Shown here: positions 11,035 to 23,940 of the stretch, piece by piece
Position numbering within the stretch: position 1 is the stretch's first letter
Layout: each line of letters starts with the position of its first letter
Origin: Polynucleobacter sp. AM-7D1
Lineage (GTDB): Bacteria; Pseudomonadota; Gammaproteobacteria; Burkholderiales; Burkholderiaceae
Assembly (NCBI RefSeq): GCF_018688455.1
Contig: NZ_CP061319.1
Coordinates: 1-64,000, forward strand
Direction: 5' to 3'
Length of the DNA: 64,000 nt
Notes under the pieces: model-generated
Database searches by the model: none
What the model saw: the letters and a program-made list of their open reading frames with translations, nothing else
Told to the model about the DNA's origin: nothing
Position numbers and translations under genes: made by a program

Positions 11035-12960
11035 ATGCGTTATACAAAGAACTTCGATGTCATTGTGGTTGGTGGTGGTCACGCCGGGACCGAGGCCGCC
11101 CTCGCAGCTGCACGTATGGGATGCGACACCCTCCTGATTACACACAGTATTGAGAGTTTGGGTGCCATGAGTTGTAACCCCTCAATTGGTGGTATCGGCA
11201 AGGGTCACCTAGTTAAAGAAATTGATGCGATGGGCGGCGCTATGGCGGCCGCTACCGATGAGGCCGGTATTCAGTTTAGGATCCTCAATTCAAGCAAGGG
11301 CCCCGCTGTTCGTGCAACGCGTGCACAGGGCGATCGTATTTTATATAAGGCGGCGATCCGCCGTCGCCTCGAAAACCAAGAGAATCTGACCCTTTTCCAG
11401 GTCGCCGTAGATGATCTTCTGGTTGTGGGTGATGAGGTTCAGGGCGTAGTTACACAAATGGGCCTGAAGTTTATGGCCAAGAAGGTGGTGCTTACCGCGG
11501 GTACCTTTTTGGATGGCAAGATTCACGTTGGTTTAAATAATCATGCAGGGGGCCGTGCTGGTGACCCAGCAGCAGTTTCATTGTCGGCTAGATTAAAAGA
11601 GCTGAAGCTTCCTCAGGGAAGATTAAAGACTGGCACCCCACCACGGATTGATGGGCGAACCATTGATTTCTCGGTGATGTTGGAGCAGCCGGGGGATTTA
11701 GACCCTGTCCCCGTTTTCTCCTATCTGGGTCGTCCAGAGCAACACCCAAAGCAAGTCCCTTGCTGGATTTCCCACACGAATGAGCAAACACACGACATTA
11801 TTCGGGGTGGCCTGGATCGTTCCCCTATGTATACCGGTGTTATTGAGGGGGTTGGTCCGCGCTATTGCCCTTCTATTGAAGACAAGATTCACCGCTTTGC
11901 CTCCAGAAATAGTCATCAGATCTTCTTAGAGCCTGAGGGCCTAACAACGAATGAGTTTTACCCGAACGGCATTTCTACCAGCTTGCCATTTGATGTTCAA
12001 TGGAATTTGGTGCGTAGCATTCGTGGCTTGGAGTCTGCCGTCATTGTCCGCCCTGGTTATGCAATTGAATACGATTTCTTTGACCCACGTCATCTACGCC
12101 ATAGTTTGGAGACCAAGGCAATTGCTGGCCTCTACTTTGCAGGTCAGATTAATGGGACAACGGGCTATGAGGAGGCTGCCGCTCAAGGCATGCTTGCTGG
12201 AATTAATGCTGGCTTGGCGGCACAGGGCAAGGAGCCTTGGCTGCCCAAAAGAAGTGAGTCCTATATTGGCGTTTTGGTGGATGACCTGATTACTTTGGGT
12301 GTTCAAGAGCCATACCGTATGTTTACTAGCCGCGCTGAGTACCGCTTAAGTTTGCGTGAAGACAATGCTGATTTGCGCTTAACCACCATTGGACGAGAGC
12401 TTGGTCTAGTAGACGACTACCGTTGGAATACGTTTTGCAGAAAACAAGAGGCTGTTTCACGTGAAACATCTCGCTTGCAAGATATTTGGATTGGGCCAAA
12501 GCATGTATCAGCCAAGGCCGTTTCAGAGCTTTTGGGGCAAGATTTATCGCACGAGTGTAGTTTGGCCGACCTTTTAAGGCGCCCTGGCATCACTTATGAG
12601 GCGGTTATGGGCTTGGCAGAAGGCCTTTGGTCGCCAGGAACATTGGACGATGACCTAGGTTTGGCCCAACAAATTAGAGACCAGGTTGAGATTTCCATTA
12701 AATATCAAGGCTATATAGATAGGCAGGCGGTTGAAATTGCTCGTCAAGAGCATAACGAGAGCTTTCCTTTGTCGGAGTCATTGGATTACACCCAGGTTCT
12801 GGGTTTATCGAAAGAGGTGCAACAAAAACTCAATTTGCATAAGCCGGGAACCCTTGGCCAGGCTGGAAGAATTTCTGGGGTGACACCCGCAGCCCTCTCC
12901 TTGCTGTTGGTCCATCTTAAAAAGGGCTTAGGTCGCACCCAAGAAGAAACGCATGAGTAA
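11035..12960 (+). CDS. mnmG: tRNA uridine 5-carboxymethylaminomethyl modification enzyme MnmG (GidA)
   Basis: 641 aa, family-typical length. FAD-dependent partner of MnmE that modifies U34 in tRNAs reading two-codon boxes. The N-terminal dinucleotide motif is [17 protein letters not shown] (residues 11-27). Both MnmG signatures are present: [11 protein letters not shown] near 280 and [17 protein letters not shown] near 370. The C-terminal helical domain is complete. A perfect parS lies inside the gene. The last 8 bp overlap rsmG. The gidA-gidB-parA-parB order is classic for origin regions. Confidence 0.98.
   Translation: MRYTKNFDVIVVGGGHAGTEAALAAARMGCDTLLITHSIESLGAMSCNPSIGGIGKGHLVKEIDAMGGAMAAATDEAGIQFRILNSSKGPAVRATRAQGDRILYKAAIRRRLENQENLTLFQVAVDDLLVVGDEVQGVVTQMGLKFMAKKVVLTAGTFLDGKIHVGLNNHAGGRAGDPAAVSLSARLKELKLPQGRLKTGTPPRIDGRTIDFSVMLEQPGDLDPVPVFSYLGRPEQHPKQVPCWISHTNEQTHDIIRGGLDRSPMYTGVIEGVGPRYCPSIEDKIHRFASRNSHQIFLEPEGLTTNEFYPNGISTSLPFDVQWNLVRSIRGLESAVIVRPGYAIEYDFFDPRHLRHSLETKAIAGLYFAGQINGTTGYEEAAAQGMLAGINAGLAAQGKEPWLPKRSESYIGVLVDDLITLGVQEPYRMFTSRAEYRLSLREDNADLRLTTIGRELGLVDDYRWNTFCRKQEAVSRETSRLQDIWIGPKHVSAKAVSELLGQDLSHECSLADLLRRPGITYEAVMGLAEGLWSPGTLDDDLGLAQQIRDQVEISIKYQGYIDRQAVEIARQEHNESFPLSESLDYTQVLGLSKEVQQKLNLHKPGTLGQAGRISGVTPAALSLLLVHLKKGLGRTQEETHE
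12453..12468. promoter_or_regulatory. parS: Perfect parS site inside mnmG
   Basis: TGTTTCACGTGAAACA is a 16/16 match to the consensus and a full palindrome, embedded in the mnmG coding frame (it encodes part of AVSRETS). It lies about 1.5 kb from the upstream parS and 1.2 kb before parA. ParB loading here should be stronger than at the imperfect copy (inference). Confidence 0.95.
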
Positions 12961-13615
12961 CGATTTAGTTTCTTTGGGGATTGAGAGTTTAGGCTTGAAT
13001 CTTGGCGCCGCCAATATTGCCGATTTAGAACTCTTTTTGCAGGAAATGGGTCGCTGGAATCAGGTCCACAATTTGACTGCAATTGAGGGTGAAAAGAACT
13101 CCATTCGTCTGCATCTCATTGATTCTATTACAGTTTTACCGATCATGCGCCAATTTCTAGACCAAGAAAACCCCAAAATTGCAGATCTTGGCTCTGGTGG
13201 TGGATTGCCAGCCATACCCATCGCGATTTTGCAGTCAGGTTGGCATGTAACCCTGATTGAGGCGATCCGTAAAAAGACAGCATTTTTGCGGCATGTACGC
13301 GGCAAGTTGGGCTTAAAGAATATTGAAGTCTTGAGTGAGCGTGTTGAGATGGTGGCGAAATCACAGCCGGGACAGTTTGATGCAGTGATTTCTAGGGCAT
13401 TTACCAATCTTGCGCATTTTTTGGAGCTTGCCCACCCACTTCTCAAGCCAAATGGTTTGGTGTTTGCAATGAAGGCCAAGCGGGCAGATGAAGAGTTGCA
13501 AGAGGTTTGCATGGATGATTGGCGATTAGTTGCTGATGAGCCTTTGCAGATTCCAAACTTAGCGGTGGAAAGACGACTTTTGGTTTTATCCCCCGTGAGA
13601 AAATCACCCCTTTAA
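12953..13615 (+). CDS. rsmG: 16S rRNA (guanine527-N7)-methyltransferase RsmG (GidB)
   Basis: 220 aa. SAM-dependent methyltransferase that makes m7G527 in 16S rRNA. The SAM motif I is [17 protein letters not shown] near residues 75-91, followed by [17 protein letters not shown] and the VISRAF motif near 147-152. The start overlaps the end of mnmG by 8 bp, implying translational coupling. In other bacteria its loss gives low-level streptomycin resistance (established knowledge). Confidence 0.96.
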   Translation: MSNDLVSLGIESLGLNLGAANIADLELFLQEMGRWNQVHNLTAIEGEKNSIRLHLIDSITVLPIMRQFLDQENPKIADLGSGGGLPAIPIAILQSGWHVTLIEAIRKKTAFLRHVRGKLGLKNIEVLSERVEMVAKSQPGQFDAVISRAFTNLAHFLELAHPLLKPNGLVFAMKAKRADEELQEVCMDDWRLVADEPLQIPNLAVERRLLVLSPVRKSPL

Positions 13616-13640
13616 AGCACGACCCTTTTTAAGAAAAATT

Positions 13641-14411
13641 ATGGCCAAAATATTTTGTATTGCTAATCAAAAAGGTGGGGTTGGAAAGACCACCACCGCA
13701 GTTAATTTGGCCGCAGGTTTGGCTGGGCATCAGCAGCGCGTTTTGTTGGTGGATTTAGATCCACAAGGTAATGCAACGATGGGGTCTGGAGTTGAAAAGG
13801 CAGACTTGAATAGCACCGTGTATCAAGTCTTAATTGGCCTATCAACAGTAAAAGAATCCGCAGTACCTTGCGAGAGCTCTGGCTATGATGTGTTGCCAGC
13901 CAATCGTGATTTAGCTGGCGCAGAAATTGAGTTGGTGGACTTAGATTCTCGCGAACAAAGATTGAAAGATGCGCTCGCTTTAGTTGCAAATGATTATGAC
14001 TTTATTTTAATTGACTGCCCTCCCGCACTATCTTTGTTAACGCTCAATGGATTGTGTGCCGCGAATGGTGTGATCGTGCCAATGCAGTGTGAATATTTTG
14101 CACTGGAAGGATTGTCAGATTTAGTGAACACCATCAAGCAGGTTCACGCCAACTTAAATCCTGATTTGGTGATCATTGGTTTGTTGCGCGTAATGTTTGA
14201 TGCGCGCATGACATTGCAGCAACAAGTTTCCGATCAATTGCTTGAGCACTTTGGCGACAAGGTATTTAAGAGCATCATTCCCCGTAACGTTCGCCTGGCA
14301 GAAGCCCCGTCATATGGGCTTCCTGGGGTGGCGTTTGATAGGTCATCTCGTGGCGCTAAAGCATATTTAGATTTTGGTGCCGAGATGATTGAGCGCATTA
14401 AGCAAATGTAA
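13641..14411 (+). CDS. parA: Chromosome partitioning ATPase ParA (Soj)
   Basis: 256 aa, the short ParA form without an N-terminal HTH, as in chromosomal systems. Deviant Walker A KGGVGKTTT lies at residues 10-18, with the signature lysine; the A' motif is in LLVDLDPQGN and Walker B in FILIDCPPALSLL. It drives origin segregation with ParB and the two parS sites nearby. It starts 25 bp after rsmG and is followed by parB after 23 bp. Confidence 0.97.
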   Translation: MAKIFCIANQKGGVGKTTTAVNLAAGLAGHQQRVLLVDLDPQGNATMGSGVEKADLNSTVYQVLIGLSTVKESAVPCESSGYDVLPANRDLAGAEIELVDLDSREQRLKDALALVANDYDFILIDCPPALSLLTLNGLCAANGVIVPMQCEYFALEGLSDLVNTIKQVHANLNPDLVIIGLLRVMFDARMTLQQQVSDQLLEHFGDKVFKSIIPRNVRLAEAPSYGLPGVAFDRSSRGAKAYLDFGAEMIERIKQM

Positions 14412-14434
14412 AACCTAGGAACAATAAAAAAATT

Positions 14435-15322
14435 ATGGTTGCAATAAAGAAAAAAGGTTTGGGTCGCGGCTTAGAAGCGCTGCTTGGTGATAAGGCTCAG
14501 AAAGAAACTACAGCAGAAATTAATCGTTTGCCGTTGACTGCATTGCAGGCGGGTAAATATCAGCCGCGTCAAAAAATGGAAGCGGTGGCATTACAAGAGT
14601 TAGCTGAAAGTATTCGTGAGCAAGGAGTGATGCAGCCATTGTTGGTGCGTTTGGTTGCTCCTGGCAAATACGAAATTATTGCGGGTGAGCGTCGCTTTCG
14701 TGCCGCAACTTTAGCGGGCTTAAAAGAGGTGCCAGTTTTAGTTTCTGGTGCTAATGATCAGGCTGCTGCAGCAATGGCCTTAGTCGAGAATATGCAGCGC
14801 GAAGATTTGAATCCGCTAGAAGAGTCCCAAGGACTTGCAAGGCTGATTGAAGAGTTTGGTTTTACGCATGAGCAAGCTGCAAAAGCGGTGGGAAAATCAC
14901 GCAGCGCTGTAACCAACTTGTTGCGCTTAAACCAGCTGGCAAAACCAGTGCAAGCCATGCTTTTGGCGGGCGACATTGATATGGGTCATGCTCGTGCACT
15001 TTTGCCTTTGCCAGGAGCAAGTCAGGTAGCTTTGGCGCAAAGAATTGCGGCTCAAGGCCTTTCTGTTCGTGAGGCCGAAAGAATGTCTACCGCCTTGGCG
15101 CTGGCCGGCGGCCAAATCGGGGATAAAAAAGCCAAAACGAAGGCTGAGGGGGGTAAGCCAACCCATGACCCAGATATGCGTCGTTTAACACAAGAAATCG
15201 CCGATTTAATAGGTTTAAATGCTGAATTCAAGTTTAAAGGCAAGGGTGGCGAGCTTAGAATCCGCTTTAGCCAATTCGACGAGCTAGATTCTTTGTTAAA
15301 AAAACTGGGTGTTGAGGCCTAA
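14435..15322 (+). CDS. parB: Chromosome partitioning protein ParB (Spo0J)
   Basis: 295 aa. N-terminal KKGLGRGLEALLGD leader, then the CTP-binding ParB/Srx domain with QPRQKM and the GERRFRAA motif near residues 86-93. The HTH region runs from about residue 140 (THEQAAKAVGKSRSAVTNLLRL). The C-terminal part is the dimerisation domain. It binds parS and spreads as a CTP-dependent clamp (family knowledge). Last gene of mnmG-rsmG-parA-parB. Confidence 0.97.
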   Translation: MVAIKKKGLGRGLEALLGDKAQKETTAEINRLPLTALQAGKYQPRQKMEAVALQELAESIREQGVMQPLLVRLVAPGKYEIIAGERRFRAATLAGLKEVPVLVSGANDQAAAAMALVENMQREDLNPLEESQGLARLIEEFGFTHEQAAKAVGKSRSAVTNLLRLNQLAKPVQAMLLAGDIDMGHARALLPLPGASQVALAQRIAAQGLSVREAERMSTALALAGGQIGDKKAKTKAEGGKPTHDPDMRRLTQEIADLIGLNAEFKFKGKGGELRIRFSQFDELDSLLKKLGVEA

Positions 15323-15350
15323 AAAGTCTTCAAAAATAGCCCTAAAACAT

Positions 15351-15379
15351 TTGACCTATTGCACTGCACACATTAAACT
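15351..15379 (+). promoter_or_regulatory. Probable sigma70 promoter of the atp operon
   Basis: TTGACC at 15351-15356 and TAAACT at 15374-15379 are separated by exactly 17 bp. They lie 29-83 bp after the parB stop and 13 bp before the atpI start, so the leader would be very short. Confidence 0.65.
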
Positions 15380-15391
15380 CACGGGGCTAAA

Positions 15392-15886
15392 TTGATTCCT
15401 CAAAAAAATCGATTTTCCGAGGTAAATGACTGGGATGAGCCCGAAGAAGAGATATACCGGGTTTTAAGTAAAGAGGAAATGGCGGCCTTGCAAGCTAGCA
15501 ATGCCGTTAAACACCCCCCGCTGTCGCCTTGGAGGATTTTGGCCGCACAAGTACTGGTTACCGTGCTTAGTATGGCGATTTGGTCATTTTTTGGGGAGCC
15601 GATTGGGGTTAGCCTTTATACTCAGTCGGCCTTTTTAGGTGGTTTAATTAGCGTATTGCCCTCTGCCCTTTTCCTAGTTCGGCTGGAGTTGGCGAAGAAA
15701 ACGCAGATATTGAATCCAGGGAATTATTTGGCGGCATTGGTTTCTGGCGAATTTATCAAAATCGTCGTTACCTTAATGCTGTTTTTAGGGGTCGCTTATC
15801 TGATCCCGGGCGTGTTGTGGGTCCCATTATTGGTGACTTATGTGCTAGCCCTTAAGTGTGTTTGGCTAGCGTGGTTGTGGCGCTAA
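15392..15886 (+). CDS. atpI: ATP synthase subunit I (AtpI-like)
   Basis: 164 aa. A charged N-terminal region of about 50 residues is followed by about four hydrophobic segments (near 52-70, 78-95, 108-130, 135-160). The weakly conserved AtpI family is proposed to help assemble the c-ring and is defined mainly by position. The start is TTG at 15392 with GGGG a few bases upstream; no in-frame ATG precedes the conserved region. First gene of the F1Fo operon, 38 bp before atpB. Confidence 0.8.
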   Translation: MIPQKNRFSEVNDWDEPEEEIYRVLSKEEMAALQASNAVKHPPLSPWRILAAQVLVTVLSMAIWSFFGEPIGVSLYTQSAFLGGLISVLPSALFLVRLELAKKTQILNPGNYLAALVSGEFIKIVVTLMLFLGVAYLIPGVLWVPLLVTYVLALKCVWLAWLWR

Positions 15887-15921
15887 AAGTAATAAATGTG
15901 ATTGAACCAAAGGACTTTTAA

Positions 15922-16800
<879 letters not shown>

Positions 16801-16815
16801 GATTTTTATTTTTAA

Positions 16816-17112
<297 letters not shown>

Positions 17113-17175
17113 TTGTTTTGGCGTGGGTGACCATCGGGTCATCCAACCGTTCTCAACAATACTGAAAGGAATATC

Positions 17176-17646
17176 GTGAATCTGAACGCGACCCTATTCG
17201 CGCAAATGATCGTTTTCTTCGTCTTATGGTGGGTTGTTGCACGCTTTGTGTGGCCGCCGCTAGTAAAGGCGTTAGATGAGCGTTCAAGCAAAATTGCTGA
17301 CGGCTTAGCTGCTGCCGAGCGCGGTAAAGAAGCACTCGCATTAGCAAGCAATGAAGCAGAGCAAGAATTAACTAAAGCACGTCAAGAAGGTGTGCAGCGT
17401 GTTGCTGAAGCAGAAAAACGTGCGCAAATGTCCGCCGAAGAAATTCGCGTCAACGCACAAGCAGAAGCAGCCCGCATTATTTCTCAAGCCAAGCAAGATG
17501 CAGATCAACAAGTTACTCGCGCACGTGAAGTGTTGCGCGCTGAGGTTGCAGTGTTGGCTGTTAAAGGTGCAGAGCAAATTTTGCGTCGTGAAGTTGATGC
17601 AAAAGCCCATGGCGCATTGCTTGATCAACTAAAGGCAGAACTTTGA
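17176..17646 (+). CDS. atpF: F1Fo ATP synthase subunit b
   Basis: 156 aa, same length as E. coli. One N-terminal membrane helix ([20 protein letters not shown]) is followed by a long charged helical stalk that dimerises and holds the delta subunit. The start is GTG at 17176 with GAAAGGA upstream; the residue pattern MNLNATL matches family N-termini. Confidence 0.97.
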   Translation: MNLNATLFAQMIVFFVLWWVVARFVWPPLVKALDERSSKIADGLAAAERGKEALALASNEAEQELTKARQEGVQRVAEAEKRAQMSAEEIRVNAQAEAARIISQAKQDADQQVTRAREVLRAEVAVLAVKGAEQILRREVDAKAHGALLDQLKAEL

Positions 17647-17647
17647 T

Positions 17648-18184
17648 ATGGCTGAATTAGCCACAATTGCACGCCCTTATGCTGAAGCGCTTTTCCAAAG
17701 CGCTAAGCCTGCTGAGCTTGCCACTTGTTTAGAGCAGTTAAATGAATTGGCGCAGCTTGCTGCATTGCCAGAAGTTGCTGCTTTATCAAATAATCCTAAA
17801 GTATCCGCAGATGATTTAAGCAAATTGCTTTCCGGCATGGTGAAGACAAAGCTGGACGGCAAGGTTGCGAGCTTTTTAAATCTTGTAAATCAAAACCATC
17901 GCTTATCTGCCATTCCTGAAATTGCTCAGCAATTTGAAGCAATGAAGAATCAGAGCGAAGGTGCAGCAGAAGTAATGATTACTAGCGCATTCCCATTAGA
18001 GGGCCCTGCGCTAAAAGATTTGTTGTCAAGTTTGAAGAAGCGCTTTGGGGGTAAAGAATTGCGCCCAACTATTCAGGTTGATCCATCTTTGATTGGCGGA
18101 GTACGCATTCAGGTTGGTGATGAGGTAATGGATAGTTCTGTTAAGGCACAGTTGGCTCAAATGCAAGCAAGTCTTGGCGCATAA
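17648..18184 (+). CDS. atpH: F1Fo ATP synthase subunit delta
   Basis: 178 aa, typical. The N-terminal ATIARPYAEALF block binds the top of the alpha subunits; the C-terminal part has the conserved PSLIGGVRIQVGDEVMDSS pattern. It links the F1 head to the b-stalk. It starts one base after the atpF stop, suggesting coupling. Confidence 0.96.
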   Translation: MAELATIARPYAEALFQSAKPAELATCLEQLNELAQLAALPEVAALSNNPKVSADDLSKLLSGMVKTKLDGKVASFLNLVNQNHRLSAIPEIAQQFEAMKNQSEGAAEVMITSAFPLEGPALKDLLSSLKKRFGGKELRPTIQVDPSLIGGVRIQVGDEVMDSSVKAQLAQMQASLGA

Positions 18185-18229
18185 GTTATCCCTATTAAGA
18201 ACATACGAAATAAGACCCAGGAGTAAGTA

Positions 18230-19771
18230 ATGCAACTCAACCCTTCCGAGATCAGCGAACTGATCAAAAGCCGAATTAGCGAAATGGGTGTTGATTCCCA
18301 ACTTCGCAACGAAGGCACTGTAATTTCAGTGACCGACGGTATCTGCCGCGTACATGGCTTGTCTGGTGTTATGCAGGGCGAAATGTTGGAATTCCCTAAC
18401 AACACAATCGGCCTCGCTTTGAACCTTGAGCGTGATTCGGTTGGTGCTGTGGTCTTGGGTGAGTACACCCATATTAAAGAAGGCGACCCAGTTAAATGTA
18501 CTGGCCGCATTTTGGAAGTTCCAGTTGGTCCAGAGTTGCTCGGTCGCGTAGTAAACGCACTTGGCCAACCGATTGACGGCAAAGGCCCAATCAATACTAA
18601 GTTGACTGACTTTATCGAAAAAGTTGCTCCAGGCGTTATCGCTCGTCAATCCGTTAGTCAGCCAGTTCAAACTGGTTTGAAAGCGATTGATGCGATGGTT
18701 CCTATCGGCCGCGGTCAGCGCGAGTTGATCATTGGCGATCGTCAAACAGGTAAAACAGCCGTTGCGGTGGACGCGATCATTAACCAAAAAGGTAAAGGCG
18801 TTTATTGCGTTTACGTTGCTATTGGTCAAAAAGCTTCTACGATTGCTAACGTTGTTCGTAAGCTCACAGAGTTAGGCGCAATGGAGTACACAGTAGTTGT
18901 TGCAGCAAGTGCATCTGAGTCTGCAGCAATGCAGTACCTCTCAGCCTATGCTGGTTGCACCATGGGTGAATACTTCCGCGATCGTGGCGAAGATGCATTG
19001 ATCGTGTATGACGATTTAACAAAACAAGCTGTTGCATACCGTCAGATTTCTTTGCTCTTGCGTCGCCCACCAGGCCGCGAAGCTTACCCTGGCGACGTGT
19101 TCTATCTCCACTCACGTTTGCTTGAGCGTGCTGCTCGTGTAAGCGCTGACTACGTTGAGAAATTCACCAATGGATCAGTAAAAGGTAAGACAGGTTCATT
19201 GACAGCATTGCCAATTATTGAAACTCAAGCAGGCGACGTTTCTGCATTCGTTCCAACCAACGTGATTTCGATTACTGACGGCCAGATCTTCTTGGAAACT
19301 GACTTGTTTAATGCAGGCGTACGCCCTGCGATTAACGCCGGTATTTCTGTTTCACGTGTTGGTGGCGCAGCTCAAACTAAAGTCATTAAGAAATTATCTG
19401 GCGGTATTCGTACTGACTTGGCGCAGTATCGTGAATTGGCAGCGTTTGCTCAGTTCGCTTCTGATCTTGATGAAGCAACCCGTAAGCAGTTGGAGCGCGG
19501 TCGTCGCGTGACTGAATTGTGTAAGCAAGCTCAGTACAAGCCTTTGCAAGTTTGGGAAATGGCTGCCTCACTCTACGCTGTTAATAATGGTTACTTTGAT
19601 GACCTCGAAGTGAAGAACGTTTTGCCATTCGAAAAAGGTTTGCAAGATCACTTGAAATCTAAATACGCTGATTTAGTTGGTCGTATTGAAGAGACTAAAG
19701 ATTTGAGCAAAGATGACGAGGCTGCATTGCGTGCCGCAATTGAGGATTACAAGCGTTCAGCCTCTTTCTAA
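18230..19771 (+). CDS. atpA: F1Fo ATP synthase subunit alpha
   Basis: 513 aa, as in E. coli. P-loop GDRQTGKT near residues 169-176 and the ATP-synthase signature [10 protein letters not shown] near 364-373. It forms the alpha3beta3 head and holds the non-catalytic nucleotide sites. CAGGAG precedes the start. A TGTTTCACGTG string near 19330 is coding sequence and only a partial parS look-alike. Confidence 0.98.
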   Translation: MQLNPSEISELIKSRISEMGVDSQLRNEGTVISVTDGICRVHGLSGVMQGEMLEFPNNTIGLALNLERDSVGAVVLGEYTHIKEGDPVKCTGRILEVPVGPELLGRVVNALGQPIDGKGPINTKLTDFIEKVAPGVIARQSVSQPVQTGLKAIDAMVPIGRGQRELIIGDRQTGKTAVAVDAIINQKGKGVYCVYVAIGQKASTIANVVRKLTELGAMEYTVVVAASASESAAMQYLSAYAGCTMGEYFRDRGEDALIVYDDLTKQAVAYRQISLLLRRPPGREAYPGDVFYLHSRLLERAARVSADYVEKFTNGSVKGKTGSLTALPIIETQAGDVSAFVPTNVISITDGQIFLETDLFNAGVRPAINAGISVSRVGGAAQTKVIKKLSGGIRTDLAQYRELAAFAQFASDLDEATRKQLERGRRVTELCKQAQYKPLQVWEMAASLYAVNNGYFDDLEVKNVLPFEKGLQDHLKSKYADLVGRIEETKDLSKDDEAALRAAIEDYKRSASF

Positions 19772-19788
19772 GAGGGCTCGCATAAATC

Positions 19789-20658
19789 ATGGCAAGCACA
19801 AAAGAGATACGATCTAAGATCAAGAGCGTGCAAAACACGCGCAAGATCACGAAAGCAATGGAAATGGTCGCCGCATCTAAGATGCGTCGTGCCCAAGAGC
19901 GCATGCGTAATGCGCGTCCATACGCAGAAAAAATTCGTGAGATTGTTGCTAATCTTTCTAAAGCAAATCCCGAGTTCCGCCCTGCTTATATGGCCACTCG
20001 TGAAGTGAAGAAAATTGGCACGATTTTGGTTACAACAGACAAAGGTTTATGCGGCGGTTTGAATACCAACGTATTGCGTCTGATTGCAAACCAAGTGCGC
20101 GATATGGAAGGCAGTAATATTGGCATTGAATACACTGCCATTGGTTCTAAGGGCCTTCAGTTTTTAAATCGCTCAAAAGCAAAACTCATTTCTCAAACAA
20201 TTCAGATTGGCGATACGCCTCATATGGATGTTTTGATTGGTGCAATTACTGCCCAATTGGAAGCGTTTGAGCGTGGTGAAATAGATGCTGTTTATTTGGC
20301 ATACACACGTTTTGTTAATGCAATGAAACAAGAGCCTGTTTTAGAAAAACTCTTACCTTTGGAGCCTGCTGCGGTAGCTCCAGAAGAGAAGACAGGAAAT
20401 TCTTGGGATTACATCTACGAGCCGGATGCAGAGTCGATTTTGAATGGCTTGCTCAAGCGTTACGTAGAGGCAATGATTTATCAAGCTGTTGCTGAGAATA
20501 TGGCTTCTGAACAATCTGCACGCATGGTCTCCATGAAGGCCGCTTCAGATAATGCGAAGAATGTAATCGGCGAATTGCAATTGGAGTACAACAAGACACG
20601 ACAGGCTGCCATTACTAAAGAGTTGTCAGAAATTGTTGGCGGAGCGGCTGCGGTTTAA
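19789..20658 (+). CDS. atpG: F1Fo ATP synthase subunit gamma
   Basis: 289 aa, the central rotor shaft. N-terminal coiled-coil helix with the conserved [19 protein letters not shown] (12-30); [11 protein letters not shown] in the Rossmann-like middle; and a C-terminal helix with [20 protein letters not shown]. The start is 17 bp after atpA. Confidence 0.98.
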   Translation: MASTKEIRSKIKSVQNTRKITKAMEMVAASKMRRAQERMRNARPYAEKIREIVANLSKANPEFRPAYMATREVKKIGTILVTTDKGLCGGLNTNVLRLIANQVRDMEGSNIGIEYTAIGSKGLQFLNRSKAKLISQTIQIGDTPHMDVLIGAITAQLEAFERGEIDAVYLAYTRFVNAMKQEPVLEKLLPLEPAAVAPEEKTGNSWDYIYEPDAESILNGLLKRYVEAMIYQAVAENMASEQSARMVSMKAASDNAKNVIGELQLEYNKTRQAAITKELSEIVGGAAAV

Positions 20659-20698
20659 GCGGTCAGCGTTTAGGAATACGAAAGAATTCAGGAATTAA

Positions 20699-22114
<1,416 letters not shown>

Positions 22115-22135
22115 TCGAACTCATCTAGGGAAATT

Positions 22136-22552
22136 ATGTCAACCATACGCGTCGATGTAGTAAGTGCTGAGCAATCTATTTTCAGCGGTGAAGCCAAGTT
22201 TGTTGCGCTTCCTGGTGAGAATGGCGAGCTCGGTATTTTGCGCGGCCACACTCCTTTGATTACACGCATTCGTCCAGGCTCAGTTCGTATTGAAAAAGCT
22301 GATGGTGATGAAGAGTTTGTATTCGTTGCGGGCGGCTATTTAGAAGTTCAGCCTGATCATGTCACTGTATTGGCAGATACTGCTATTCGTGGCCATGATC
22401 TAGATGAAGCTAAAGCTAACGAAGCCAAGAAGCGTGCTGAAGAAGCAATGCAAAATCGTGGCACCGACTTTGATTTGGCATTGGCTCAATCTGAGTTTGC
22501 AATGGCAGCAGCACAGCTTGCAGCAATTGCTCGTTTCCGTCGTAAAAAGTAA
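22136..22552 (+). CDS. atpC: F1Fo ATP synthase subunit epsilon
   Basis: 138 aa. N-terminal beta-sandwich with [20 protein letters not shown] and a C-terminal helical hairpin that inhibits hydrolysis in related enzymes. Last subunit gene of the operon, which has the full order I-B-E-F-H-A-G-D-C. hemE follows after 15 bp. Confidence 0.97.
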   Translation: MSTIRVDVVSAEQSIFSGEAKFVALPGENGELGILRGHTPLITRIRPGSVRIEKADGDEEFVFVAGGYLEVQPDHVTVLADTAIRGHDLDEAKANEAKKRAEEAMQNRGTDFDLALAQSEFAMAAAQLAAIARFRRKK

Positions 22553-22567
22553 GAGCCGGCCATCTCT

Positions 22568-23674
22568 TTGCTGTTAAATGATCGGTTTTTAAAAGCCTGC
22601 TTGGGCGAAGCGGTTGATCAAACACCGCTTTGGCTCATGCGCCAAGCGGGCCGTTATCTGCCTGAGTACAACGCTACGCGCGCTCGAGCTGGAAGTTTTC
22701 TCGGCCTCGCAAAAAATCCCGCATATGCCACCGAAGTAACGCTCCAACCATTGGATCGCTATCCATTGGATGCAGCGATCTTATTTTCTGATATCTTGAC
22801 TATTCCCGATGCAATGGGATTGGGCTTGAAATTTACTGCAGGTGAAGGCCCGAGTTTTGAGCACCCCCTTCGAACGGAAGAGGCAGTAAAAAAATTACAC
22901 GTGGCTGACATGGGTCAGCTCCAGTATGTATTCGACGCAGTTTCAGAAATTCGTAAAGCATTGATCCAGGATGGCAAGCAGCGCGTCCCACTAATTGGTT
23001 TTTCTGGAAGCCCTTGGACATTGGCTTGCTACATGATTGATGGTTCTGGTTCTGACGATTTTCGACATGCCAAAACCATGATGTTTAGCCGGCCAGATTT
23101 GCTGGAACACATTCTTGAAATTAATGTGCAGTCAGTAGCCGCTTATTTAATTGAGCAAGTAAAGGCTGGCGCACAAGCACTCATGATTTTTGATACCTGG
23201 GGAGGTTTACTTCCTGACGGTTGGTATCAGCGCATGTCTTTGGCGGCGATGCAAAAAGTGATTGCACTACTACCGCGTGAACATGGGGGTCGCAAGATTC
23301 CGGTAATTATGTTCACTAAGGGGGGTGGTATTTGGTTAAATGATATGGCTCAAGTAGGTGCAGATGTTATTGCGATTGATTGGACGATGCGCCTAAGCCG
23401 TGCCCGCAAGCAGCTTTTAGACATCAATAAGCCCTTGGCATTGCAAGGAAACTTAGACCCTCTCATTTTGTTCTCAGAGCTAAAGCAAGTTGTAAGTGCA
23501 GCTGAAGACCTTTTGACAGACTTAGCTGGTGCACCAGCATTAAAGCCAGGTTTACACTCGCTTGATGGCCACATTTTCAATTTGGGCCATGGCATTAACC
23601 AATTCACGCCACCTGAAAGTGTGACAGCCCTCTCGGAGGCTGTAATCTCTAAGTCAAAAGCCCTTCGGGCATAG
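22568..23674 (+). CDS. hemE: Uroporphyrinogen III decarboxylase
   Basis: 368 aa. Converts uroporphyrinogen III to coproporphyrinogen III in haem synthesis. Signature [12 protein letters not shown] lies near residues 23-34 and [16 protein letters not shown] near 140. The start is TTG at 22568, since the reading matches the LLNDRFL family start and no in-frame ATG is close. The ribosome site is poor. Only 15 bp separate it from atpC, so it is probably read through from the atp operon. Confidence 0.95.
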   Translation: MLLNDRFLKACLGEAVDQTPLWLMRQAGRYLPEYNATRARAGSFLGLAKNPAYATEVTLQPLDRYPLDAAILFSDILTIPDAMGLGLKFTAGEGPSFEHPLRTEEAVKKLHVADMGQLQYVFDAVSEIRKALIQDGKQRVPLIGFSGSPWTLACYMIDGSGSDDFRHAKTMMFSRPDLLEHILEINVQSVAAYLIEQVKAGAQALMIFDTWGGLLPDGWYQRMSLAAMQKVIALLPREHGGRKIPVIMFTKGGGIWLNDMAQVGADVIAIDWTMRLSRARKQLLDINKPLALQGNLDPLILFSELKQVVSAAEDLLTDLAGAPALKPGLHSLDGHIFNLGHGINQFTPPESVTALSEAVISKSKALRA

Positions 23675-23940
23675 CAATAAGCACAAGTAATTGCTAACTT
23701 TAGCCAATTTGTGGCAAAAGTTATGCACAGAAATGTGCAAAACCTTAAATACAGCGAGATTCAAGAGAATTATCAACTTTCACATTTAATAAGCGATATA
23801 AATTATTGATTTATATGGTTAATTACAAAATTGCTGAAATTCTGTGCAGAAGTACATTCCTATAAAATAGATATGGAAATATAAAGTAGCGAATGATATC
23901 CACAGACTTATCCACAGGGTAAGGCAGATAATAAGAATAA
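23675..23940. promoter_or_regulatory. AT-rich hemE-priA gap with DnaA-box-like sites
   Basis: This 266-bp gap has no gene. It contains a perfect DnaA box TTATCCACA (23908-23916), a one-mismatch copy ATATCCACA 12 bp before it (23896-23904) and TTATGCACA at 23721-23729. All are on the plus strand; the first two are in phase and end 24 bp before the priA ATG. The middle of the gap is very AT-rich. Confidence 0.55.

Noticed and set aside
13060..13512. 150-aa minus-strand open frame within rsmG
   Set aside because: Shadow of rsmG codon pattern; composition is not protein-like and rsmG is certain.
19329..19339. TGTTTCACGTG in atpA, resembling parS
   Set aside because: Only the left 11 bases match; the right half of the palindrome is missing and the run is explained by conserved coding (SVSRVGG).
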